Source: Brachypterus glaber (lineage: Eukaryota > Arthropoda > Insecta > Coleoptera > Kateretidae). From it: 64,000 bases of DNA. The translations under genes and the position numbers were made by a program. The notes beneath the pieces are model-generated. The model saw only the letters and a program-made list of their open reading frames with translations, was not told the origin of the DNA and searched no databases. The DNA is taken from positions 35,429,026 to 35,493,025 of the forward strand of contig OY294048.1 in NCBI GenBank assembly GCA_958510825.1, given 5' to 3'. Positions within the stretch are counted from its first letter, which is position 1; every line of letters starts with the position of its first letter. This document shows, one piece after another, positions 54,861 to 64,000 of the stretch.

Positions 54861-54899
54861 ATTTTTAAAAGGGTTATATCTAAGAAAAGGGATGTAAGA

Positions 54900-55500
54900 G
54901 GCGGGGCCGAATTTAGAGGGAAGCTTCCCCGGGACCCGGGTTCGAGGAGTTCCAACGTCGACAATTTATTTTAGTTTATACTTTATTTGATGAGCAAATA
55001 TGCGGGTCCTTTCTAAGTGGACCATAGACCTTCAAATTCGTAAAAAATTTCGCCTTGGCACTAGGGCTTTTAACGAGGCTTTTCACATTTTTTTACAGTA
55101 TTACATTAACGTCAATTAACAGAATTCGTAAAAAATTTCGCCTGCGGCACTAACTTAGTTGATGGAGGGCTGACCGCCATTTTTTTTGTCGTCACTTTTC
55201 AGGTTTGTAAAACTTAACGTTAAATAAAAAAAAATCGCCTGAGGTGCTAGAGCTTTCTCGCATTTTTACGGAACTTTGAATTGCAACACTGTTTTAAAAT
55301 TAAAATACACCAAAAAAGTTTCCTCGGGGCTTCGACTGGCTCGGTCCGGCCCTGGCTAGAGATAGAGTGCTAATAAGGATTTAAAATGGAAGATTTCCGC
55401 TTTTTTGTCCAAATATTTTGTCATAAAATTTGTCATAAAATGCCTAAAATTGTCATAAAATCATAAAAAAAAATCTAAAAAATTTTGGTGGGAGCCCTGA
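54900..55500. other. spacer with three copies of a TTTCGCCTGCGG-like motif
   Basis: TTCGTAAAAAATTTCGCCT occurs at about 55037 and 55132, and a third variant (AAAAATCGCCTGAGGTGCTA) near 55230. No gene was recognised. Confidence 0.5.
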
Positions 55501-56596
55501 AACAACCGGTATATCATTATTTATAATAATTTTTAATTCTTTTGTTTTAGGTAAGTCGATACTTTACAAATCGTGAAAAAAGTCGATATATATTTGACGA
55601 CTGCTCGTGAAAGTGTATGCCTTAATAATTAAGGCTTAATTGATCAAAATGACGCTTTAAAGTAAAAATTAGCAAATTCCGTAAATATTTAAGAAAATGT
55701 TTTCCGATAGCCGTCCGTCCGTCCGTCCGTAGGACGTTAAATATTTTTTTGCAAATTTTGACGAATGCTCATTAAAATTTACATTTGAAGATTTTCATAA
55801 TAAATGCAAACTGATTAAAAAAAATACAACAAAATAATTAAGTGCGATGGAACCGTACCATTTTCAGTTTAAAGCCATGTTTTTTTCCACTTAGAAAAGG
55901 ACCAGAAAAGATCACTTTCTAATAATTAATTTTAATTTTTTTACAATATTTTTATTGGTAATTATAGATTTTTGAGGTCGTTGAAAAAGAATCCGTTAAT
56001 AAAAATTTTCCAAGCCCACACCAGGGGCGGGGGCCCTAATTTTTAAATATTATTTTTGTTGTTCAAAATCCCACCATATACATAAAATTGCAAATTTCGT
56101 AAAAAAAGTCAGAAAAAGTGGGGCTTTTTCTGGTAAAGACACATTCCTGGACCTTTTTGAAAAAGTATCTTTTTCTACAGCCCTGCTGCCGACAAAAGAA
56201 TACTTCCTCCCATAGTTCATAGAAGAAAAAATTAAAAAGAAAGATAAAATGGTAGTTTTCATCCCACTCGAGTGCACTTTGATTTATACCAAAAATTTAT
56301 ACGAACTTTGGACATGTGATCTAAATTTTAAATCTTTAGCTTAAAACGTCATATTTTTTTGTACCAAAAAAGTCACGAAACGTAAAAAAGCAGTACAAAT
56401 TATTATTTTTTTTACTACCGCGGGGCTTTTGTAATTGTTCTTACAAAATTACCTTATTATTATGACATATTTTTTTGTATGTTTTACCTTTTAGGTGGTT
56501 TTTAAATTTTTCTTGCAAATAATAAAAAAGTTATGGCCAGAACAAAAATTTAACCCCCCCCCCCCACCTTTTAAATAAAAAATAAACAAAAAAAAA
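55501..56596. other. spacer
   Basis: Contains a short (CCGT)n run at about 55708-55731 and a C11 run near 56556. No gene. Confidence 0.4.
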
Positions 56597-56670
56597 GTGG
56601 GGATGGGATTCGAACTCGAGATCTCTGGATCGACTGAAAGCAAAAAAGCAAAATCACCACTGGCGGCAAC
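56597..56670 (-). mobile_element. tRNA-like sequence (SINE head or tRNA pseudogene)
   Basis: On the minus strand, GATCTCGAGTTCGAATCCCA is a good B box and T arm, preceded by GCCAGTGGTGATTTTGC as a weak A-box region and followed by CCCCAC and a T9 run, a possible RNA polymerase III terminator. No acceptor stem can be formed. Confidence 0.4.
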
Positions 56671-57101
56671 ACTCTTTGAATTTGTTGACAGCCATACTTC
56701 AAACTTGTTTGTTTATAATGTAAACAGGTGGTTGACTCGAGATTCTGTGCCAAAGCATTGTGTGAAATTGATTAAAAATGATTGAAGAAGAATATATGGG
56801 TTATACACCTAGAAATTTCTCCGAAATTGCAAATGGTAAATTATACAAGTTACCATCGAAATCGCGAAAAGTGTACGATTTACCCTACGAACAAAATTTA
56901 AAATGAGCTAAGGAAGGTTTAAGTTTATTTCACAAGGGTTTTATTGGCATGTTTTAATAAAAAAAAAACATACTTTATTACTGAATAAATTAAATTCAAA
57001 AATTAATATTTAAAAAAAATATATATAGGATGCTTGAATAAAAAATAGTATTAGTAAGGACAGAAATTTTTAATTTTAAACAAAATTATAAAAATATTAA
57101 T
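56671..57101. other. spacer
   Basis: The segment 57060-57101 is the complement of the right flank of the MITE at 45425. Confidence 0.4.
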
Positions 57102-57352
57102 TTATTATTCCATCAATCTATTTTCTAATCATCGTACAGAGTGATATTGGTTGTAGACATCTAGAAATAGATGGCGCACAAGTCTACATCAATCTAATGG
57201 CTATATTCCTTTTGCGAGTAAAGTCTAAAAACGTTTTCTTAATCAGCGTGCAGAGTTGACTCTTGGTACTGAAGAGGGCCAGAAGCCCGAAACTGTCAGT
57301 CTACCAATATCACTCTGTACGATGATTAGAAAATAGATTGATGGAATAATAA
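57102..57352. mobile_element. MITE of the TTATTATTCCATCAATCT family, copy 3
   Basis: Same ends as 45120-45425 but about 55 bp shorter, with a deletion just inside the left end (after GAGTGATATTGG). Confidence 0.88.
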
Positions 57353-57830
57353 AAAATAGTATGTTTCACTCAGAGGAAAAAAGTATGTAGAATTTACGGA
57401 CGACGCGAAGCGGAGTCCGGAAACTACAGACGAGTAAAAAAAAGCACTTTCTTTAGGAGAAAGTAAAAAGTCAGACGATGTCAAATCAGTTTAAAACACT
57501 TACAATCATAATAATGATTGTAATGATTCGTTTTTTTTTGCTGGATTCAGTGTTACATGTTGTATTGCATGTCGTAAAATAACAAACCATGTTTATAATG
57601 AATAAAACTGCTTTTAAACTGATATGCATTATATTTAACATCCAGCCATTAATATTTTATGTAACTTTCAAATTCTAAGTACAAGACATCATCAATAGTT
57701 TGTTTGGGTCTTTAAGAGACAGGCGCAGCCTATGGCTCATTTATCTAAAAAAATACTTGATCTGAATTGAAGTTTGGGGCAGTGAGTCTCTGCTCACTGA
57801 TGCGAGTAGCATCTGTCATAATTCGGCGCT
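57353..57830. other. spacer
   Basis: Nothing recognised. An ACTTTCTTTAGGAGAAAGT hairpin occurs near 57448. Confidence 0.4.
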
Positions 57831-57865
57831 GGGGAGTGGGTGGGAGGGGGATGGGGAGGGATGGG
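57831..57865 (+). other. G-rich tract with quadruplex potential
   Basis: GGGGAGTGGGTGGGAGGGGG continues as ATGGGGAGGGATGGG, giving at least six G-runs of three or more separated by 1-2 bases. It stands out strongly from the AT-rich surroundings. Confidence 0.7.
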
Positions 57866-58067
57866 ATATGGAGAGGAGGGTAAGTACAAGACTATCACTA
57901 CAGTTCCTTATAAAGAGAATCGATCATAGAGAAGGAAAGAGAACCATTAGTCCAGCCTGCGCAAGATAATTTTGTGACAGAACGGGGCAGCGAAATGACG
58001 TAACGCAATATATCTGACCTTGCGCAGTACGCATCTCTATCAGCTGTGAAATGCTGTCGGTCGTAAA

Positions 58068-58182
58068 ACAATTCATCACCCCAGTATTCATTTGTCTTAT
58101 CTCCAAAAATCCCCCAGTAAAAATCTTAAAATGTCCAAAAATAGAGATATGGCAAACCAATACTGGGGTGACGAATTATTAG
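58068..58182. repeat. 115-bp foldback repeat
   Basis: AACAATTCATCACCCCAGTA and TACTGGGGTGACGAATTATT are inverted arms. The inner part (CTCCAAAAATCCCC, CCAAAAATAGAGATAT) pairs poorly. Confidence 0.65.
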
Positions 58183-58812
58183 TAGTTTGTTTATACTGTC
58201 AGTACTGTCAGATCGTCGTTTGTTTCTGTTAATTTTTCGACTTCTACTATGTTTTAACTGTTTTTTTTTTGCTGCATTTGTTTATAACTTTAAACCTAAC
58301 CTGTATTGTTGCTTTATGAAGAGCAAAGGGTCAATCCCTGGTGTACTCAAAGTAGGTGTACAAAATCCCGAAACTCAAACACGCCTCGAAAAATTCTTAT
58401 AAAATAATTAAAAAAAAACTATTTCGACGTTTCTTCGTAGATAATTATTGTTTTTTGTTACAATTTTTATTTTGACCCCCAAAACTAAGGTTAAAAAATA
58501 CTCGTCAAAAACAACAATAGTAGTGCGCATGTGCATGTTTATCTCAGATGCGCTAGGCACATTTATCACAGTATTCCGCAACGGCTTTGGAAGTCTTTCC
58601 TTTTCTATGGAATCGATGCATTGTATTTTGCATTTATTACACTGAAAAAACGAACATTTCGAAGTGTAAAACCGAATTACATCGGCACTTAGTGCTAAGA
58701 GTGCCGATGTATTGAAATCTTCGCCGAAAAGTCAAAATCTTTTACCACGTTTTTTTCACATTTCTCGACGTTTTAGACCATTCTGAGTCGAAATCAGTAA
58801 AAAAAAAATTTG
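58183..58812. other. spacer
   Basis: ACATCGGCACTTAGTGCTAA then GAGTGCCGATGT near 58678-58710 is a short hairpin. No gene. Confidence 0.4.
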
Positions 58813-58848
58813 CGTCTGTCTGTCTGTCTGTCTGTCTGTCTGACTGAC

Positions 58849-58885
<37 letters not shown>

Positions 58886-58887
58886 GG
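58813..58887. repeat. (GTCT)n microsatellite
   Basis: About 18 tetranucleotide units, interrupted by two GACT units. Confidence 0.95.
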
Positions 58888-60119
58888 GTGTAAACTCTCT
58901 AACTCCATTTCTACATGAGCTATCGACTTGCGGTTTTTTGCATATTATTTCTTATCGTATTCCGAAGAGCTGATTAGATTTTGGGGGTAAACGATTGGGG
59001 GTAAGGGGGTAAAAATAGGGTAAAATTCCTATTTTTAGCGTTTTTTGTTTATAATTAAGGCAATTATTATTGTATTTGGTTAATTTAGCACTTATATAAA
59101 AGATAATTTTAAATTGGCCAAAAAATGTTATAAACAACGTTTTCCTAAAACGCATTGTTTTCGAGATATTGGCGTTTAAAGCAGTAAAAGGTTTTTTAGC
59201 ATATCTCACATATTTATAACCCGATTTCAAAAAATTATATTTTAAATAAAAGCTCTTTTTAAGCCCTTTAAAAAATGTTATATACAGTTTTTTGCTAGAA
59301 TATAATGTTTTAAAGATACAGAATTTAAAAACAAACAAAACACCTAGTTTGAAATTTGCAAAAGCTCTAGTGTACAAATTTTAAGCTTCCATTCATTTGT
59401 TTTTAAAATCAATCAAAAATTGTAATTAATAAGTTCAACTTGCATCCAAGTAAAAACATATTTTTATTATTAATTTTAATTATATATTAAGTGTACAAGA
59501 AAAGCTAAAGTTTAATATAAATATTATACAAGTTAGTTTGTGCAGTGAGGAGTAGTAGTAAAATTGTAATTATGTTATGCTACCCTGTTCTAATAGCATG
59601 TTATTAGTTTTCCCAATGGTGCCGATGTTTTGACAGGGTGCTTGCAACGTTTCATCTAGTTTTTTTTTTATAAAATTACATGTTCCATACATTTTCGTTA
59701 CTTTTTTCGTAAAATAAATAAACATTCAGAATGTAATATAAAATTACGGTACGCATAATAGGTTATTTTGTTGCCCATATGTATATAATAATTTATTTTT
59801 TACACTAAAAATAATGCTAAAAATTATAAAATTACATTAAGCATTCCGGAATTTTATCGGTATTAATTGTGGCAACAAAATAACGAATAATGGGATGGGT
59901 AACAAAATAACAAATAATGGGTACCGGATTTCTTTCTTTCAGTGAGCGTGGAATAATTTCCTGATATGACTTCCTGCAAAAGAATACATTTTCCCTTGTA
60001 CATTACGAACATAACCCCCTTTTACCCCCTTCCCCCAAACGATTTTGCTCAGATACAAACTTGTCCAAGATAATTTAAAAATACATATATGCATGCCAAA
60101 TGCCAAGTGTCCAACCTGA
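58888..60119. other. AT-rich spacer
   Basis: The open frame 58952-59377 (minus, 141 codons) is Lys/Phe/Tyr-rich low-complexity with no domain and is not called a gene. Confidence 0.4.
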
Positions 60120-60339
60120 AGCGTTTTAAGTTATCGTGGATACAGACAGATAGACAGATGCCTATTTTTATGGCTCTCGACGTTTAGGAACAAATAACAT
60201 GATTTAGGCAAAATAAAAATTTTGATCCCAATCTATTATATACAATGCCAAACGCCCAGCCCAAACCCCTGGACCTAGAAACTTGAAAATTGGACAGTTT
60301 GTTTCTTTTATGATGTAAGTGGTCCTGATAACATGTTGC

Positions 60340-60756
60340 GTTTTTTTTTATCAAGATAATTACTTCATCTTAATTGCATTTTTTTAACGGTTGCTCCTAC
60401 AGTGTTACACTATATAATATTTTTTATGTATTTTTACTCAAGGAATCTATATATTTTACCAAAAATCCAAAAAAAAATATACATATAAAAGTTTGGGGCA
60501 AAAATGTGTTAAGCCTCACATATTTTGTCCGTCTAGGCACGCCTCTGGAAAAATTCAAACAAATAAATTAACATAAACTTATTGCCCTTATTAATACTAG
60601 TACACATGCAAAAGCTCGTCGCTCTAGCTTAAAGGGTACAAAAGTTATTAATTAAAAACATTAGGACACATTTCCGAACCAATAGAAACTTTTTTTTCCT
60701 ATTTTTTAACGTAGAATCACCTCTTAAATTTCTCGCTTATTTCTGAATAACCCTGT
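60340..60756. mobile_element. right part of a 7141-7840-type element
   Basis: Shares TTAATTGCATTTTT, ATGCAAAAGCTCGTCGCTCT and AGAATCACCTCTTAAATTT with 7430-7815 and ends TAACCCTGTATA. The left end is missing. Confidence 0.7.
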
Positions 60757-60757
60757 A

Positions 60758-60786
<29 letters not shown>
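60757..60786. repeat. (TA)n microsatellite
   Basis: About 13 TA units between two TACAGGGTG-type element ends, at the preferred TA target of these elements. Confidence 0.9.
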
Positions 60787-60791
<5 letters not shown>

Positions 60792-61944
60792 GGTGTATTT
60801 GAAATAGGGTCGGAAATTTTAACAGGTGATTCTACATGATAAAAAATGACAAAAAGTTCCTATAAACATATGTCTAAAAATGCGTCATAAGGGAGCTACG
60901 CCCCTTTGAAATTGGCTAAAAAAATCGGTTTTTATTTAATAACTCAGGAACCCTTTGAGGTTTTGCACGTGAATTAATCCTAATAAGGCCCATCTTTTTA
61001 TGTAATTTTCACGTACTTATTTAAACCAGGGGTGTGCGAAAAGGGGGGTCCTTATCAGTTTTTTGTCCCAAACTTTTTTCTGTGTAACTTTTTTGCAATT
61101 TTATTTTTAAAATATGATTCCTCAGGTCAAAATACATAAAAAAGGTACTCTTGTTGTAATACTGTAGGATTAACCGTTTTCGAGAAAAGTTAATTTGAAG
61201 GTGAAATTTCACTGTTCGAGGACGAAAAATTAAATACTAAAATGTCGAAAACCAAAATTTTAATGATGCAATGTTATTCTACATCAAAAGCTAAGAAAAA
61301 AAGTTTCCATACATGTAGGTCGAAAAAACGCTTTTAAAGCTACCATAGCCCTTTAAAAATGATGCATATTTAGGAGACCATAGCTCCATTAGGATTGATT
61401 TTTGGAAGTACCTGTATATGAGGTTTTTTTCTTAGTTTTTAATGTACATTCGCCCTGCATCATTAAAATTTAGGTTTTCAACATTTTAGTATTTAATTTT
61501 TCGTCCTCGAACCGTGGAATTTCACCTTCAAATGAATTTTTCTCGAAAACGGTTAATCCTACAGTATTACAACAAGAGTACCTTTTTATGTACCTGGGGA
61601 ATCATATTTCAAAAATAAAACTGCAAAAAAGTTACACAGAAAAAAGTTTGGGACAAAAAACTGATAAGCCCCCCCGTTTCGCACACCCCTGGTTTAAATA
61701 AGTACGTGAAAATTACATACAAAGATGGGCCTTATTAGGATTAATTCACGTGCAAAACCTCGTTAATATATCTCAAAGGGTTCCTGAGTTATTAAATAAA
61801 AACCGATTTTTTTAGCCACTTTCAAAGGGGCGTAGCTCCCTTATGACGCATTTTTAGACATATATTTATAGGAACTTTTTGTCATTTTTTATGATGTAAA
61901 ACCATCTGTTAAAATTTCCGACCCTATTTCAAATACACCGTGTA
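60787..61944. mobile_element. 1158-bp foldback element of the TACAGGGTG family
   Basis: TACAGGGTGTATTTGAAATA and the right end (TATTTCAAATACACCGTGTA) are inverted. The arms match almost throughout (about 480 bp each, for example AAGGGAGCTACGCCCCTTTG and ACCAGGGGTGTGCGAAAAGG), and the central 200 bp is itself an imperfect inverted repeat around 61365. There is no coding capacity. Confidence 0.9.
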
Positions 61945-61948
61945 TATA

Positions 61949-62311
61949 TACAGGGTGTGTGGCACATGGATAGAAAGTTTTCAGGGGGTGATAGAAGAGC
62001 TCATTTTGAGTCTATTAGACCAAATATACCCTAAAAAAAATAAAGAAACATATGGGCAAATCAAGAATTTTATAAGCTTCAAAATATTTATATTGTAAAA
62101 TTACATTAGATGCGAGAAACCACCTAATTGTATGGTAAAATTACTCCAGAAATTAATGTTTACTTTAAAAATATGCTAACATACAAAACTTTTTTTGTAT
62201 AAAAATATGCTAACATACACAACTTTTTTTGTATAAAATGAAAAATTCCTTCTAAACTACTGTTATATCACATTAAAAATAATAAAAATCAACATACTAT
62301 TATTACAGTGC
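61949..62311. mobile_element. left end of another TACAGGGTG-type element and unassigned sequence
   Basis: TACAGGGTGTGTGGCACATG begins directly after the preceding element, sharing the TATATA junction. The right end was not found. Confidence 0.5.
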
Positions 62312-62560
62312 AGGACCTCACAGTTGTGAGTGTTAAAGTTTCATGGAAAAAAAATCGATCGTTGTAATGGATCGAAAAGTATTGTACTTGCACTGCAACT
62401 GTGTCTTATTTGTGCAAAATTCTTGCAGATGTCAGTGATTTCATCGTTACAAGAAGCCTGTTTATTTTTTAACATGAAAATAAAATGCAAAACTTATTTT
62501 TTATATACCTTCTGTATCCCTTTGACTTTAGGACCTCACAATTGTAAGCGTTAAAGTTTC
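62312..62560. repeat. direct repeat pair, spacing about 218 bp
   Basis: GGACCTCACAGTTGTGAGTG then TTAAAGTTTCAT at 62314 recurs near 62531 with two changes. Confidence 0.7.
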
Positions 62561-62928
62561 ATATTTTATTATTATGTCAAAATGAGCAAAGTAACATTTC
62601 CGGGAGTCAAAAGGGCATACAGTACATAACTGCATGTATTAATGTGATATTTAAATAAACTGTAAATCGCACTGTTCCACCGCATTTTCCTTATCGAGAA
62701 AATGTGCAAATAAGTTTGAAATTTTAATTATTTTGTTGTTTGGACCGTGATTATAAAAAGCGATAAAAAGTAATCCTGAAACGTAAATTTTAACTTTCCT
62801 TGGCATCGTATACATTACCGGTAATGTTGTTATGTTTATATGTAATTTACTATTAACGTACAAAATTTGTGCAGACTCAGAAAATGTCATTGTAATTTTA
62901 ATACTAAAATTTATTTGTAAATACATAT

Positions 62929-63612
62929 TTGTTATTTATATCACCACCATTGTTATTTAATACTTTACTTGTGATATTAAATACTACAAAGTGTTTATTG
63001 TATACAAAATTTTGTCATACTAACATAGAGACCGTGCTGGTACATTTGGATCCCCACACACCATGTGTTTATTAATACTAGCATGTTATAGTAAAAATTA
63101 CTGTACGATTTGGTAAAGCATATCACACTTATAGTATGGTATACTTTGAGTTGTTGTTAAGTTGTATTACTGATCTAGTTTAAAGTATGTTACAGTATTC
63201 AAAAAAATTAACAATCGGTAAATAATACCAAAATAATGATTAGTAATAATATAAAGATTGCAACCACACACAATTACACACTGACAAAATAATTTATCCT
63301 TTTTTTAGTCTTCTCTGTTTTATTACTAAACAAAATTTTGATATTATTTACCGATTGTTATTTTACTAAATACTGTAACATACTTTAAACTAGATCAATA
63401 ACACAACAACTACAACTTAAAATATACCAAACTATAACTGTGATATAATTTACCAAATGTTACAGTATTAATATACACATGTTGCGTGGGGATCCAAATG
63501 TACCAGCACGGTCTCTATGTTAGTATGACAACATTTTGTATACAATACACACATTGTAGTATTTAATGTCACAAGTAAAGTATTAAATACCAATGATGGC
63601 GATATAAATAAA
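62929..63612. mobile_element. about 684-bp foldback element
   Basis: The left arm (62929-63235: TTATTTATATCACCACCATT ... ACAATCGGTAAATAATACC) is an imperfect complement of the right arm (63330-63612). Both contain GACCGTGCTGGTACATTTGG or its complement and ACTTTAAACTAGATCA. A single arm of the same family is at 23688-23878. Confidence 0.85.
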
Positions 63613-63617
63613 AAATA

Positions 63618-64000
63618 CAGAGCGGTCCAAAAATCACCCCCTCTTAACTTTTGAACCAGTTGAGATATCGACTTCAAATTTGGAACTTTTAAATAAGACA
63701 ACTTAAACTATCTTTTAGCATATATTTAATACTTTCAGCTCTTAAAATGTGGGCATGGGGGCACATTTTTTTAAATGGAAAGGGGGGTCGTGTAATACAT
63801 AATTTTAAAGCTTATAAAATTCTCCATTTAACTCCGTATTTTTAAATTAAAAAAAAAATTGGGTATAAAATGGGGTTGAAAGTGGTTATTAATGTCAAAA
63901 TCTCTCTAAAAAAACAAATAACTTTTTAAAAATGCCTAATTTCATCATAAAAAAATGTTAATTATACTTTTAAACTAATTTTAGTTGACATAAATAAAAA
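63618..64000. mobile_element. CAGTGCGGTCC palindromic MITE, copy running off the window
   Basis: Starts CAGAGCGGTCCAAAAATCAC after a TA and matches the complement of 6600-7010. The window ends near the middle of the element. Confidence 0.85.

Noticed and set aside
58952..59377. 141-codon minus-strand open frame
   Set aside because: Lys/Phe/Tyr-rich low complexity typical of translated AT-rich DNA; no domain, signal peptide or splice context.

Overview
This is a strongly AT-rich eukaryotic window, almost certainly from an insect and possibly a beetle, although the sequence alone does not fix the order. It holds one recognisable host gene and a dense, nested set of transposable-element remains. 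Bacterial features such as operons, ribosome binding sites and CRISPR arrays are absent.

The host gene lies on the minus strand between 12649 and 6007. Four exons join in perfect phase at consensus splice sites and encode a secreted-type chitin-binding (CBM14/peritrophin-A) protein of the CPAP1 cuticle class. It has a long Tyr/Pro/Lys-rich region with a 13-residue tandem repeat, one six-cysteine chitin-binding domain and an acidic/lysine-rich tail. The first exon, with the start codon and signal peptide, was not found. Its introns have been colonised by several inverted-repeat element families (for example 6304-7010, 7141-7840, 8183-8552, 10705-10866 and 12268-12390).

Left edge (1-5.8 kb): the 3' part of a Crypton-like tyrosine recombinase, a hAT-type MITE with a perfect 8-bp target duplication, a short hairpin, a decayed Tc1-like element, and two further MITEs.

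13-20 kb: several TACAGGGTG-ended elements and a Tc1-like transposase pseudogene that has lost its third catalytic acidic residue. 21-22.5 kb: a 5'-truncated, frameshifted non-LTR retrotransposon. 22.7-37.6 kb: foldback elements, tRNA-derived SINEs, minisatellites, an element with 19-bp inverted ends, a family carrying the GGGAACGTTCAAGTATTACG end, and a pair of about 300-bp inverted repeats 10 kb apart. 38.4-40.2 kb: a second non-LTR element with an intact reverse transcriptase reading frame.

40.4-48.3 kb: palindromic MITEs and a 1413-bp tandem duplication whose copies look identical. 48.7-64 kb: more MITEs, a 2.85-kb element with CACTG ends, degenerate tandem repeats, a G-rich tract, microsatellites and two large foldback elements. 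The window ends inside another copy of the MITE that sits in the CPAP1 intron.

No new enzymatic system is visible. The points most worth checking are the repeat-rich CPAP1 gene with its MITE-loaded introns, the recent-looking tandem duplication, the 10-kb inverted-repeat pair, the shared 3' terminus of the two retrotransposons, and a recurring short motif (TTTCGCCTGCGGCGCTAA and variants) of unknown origin.
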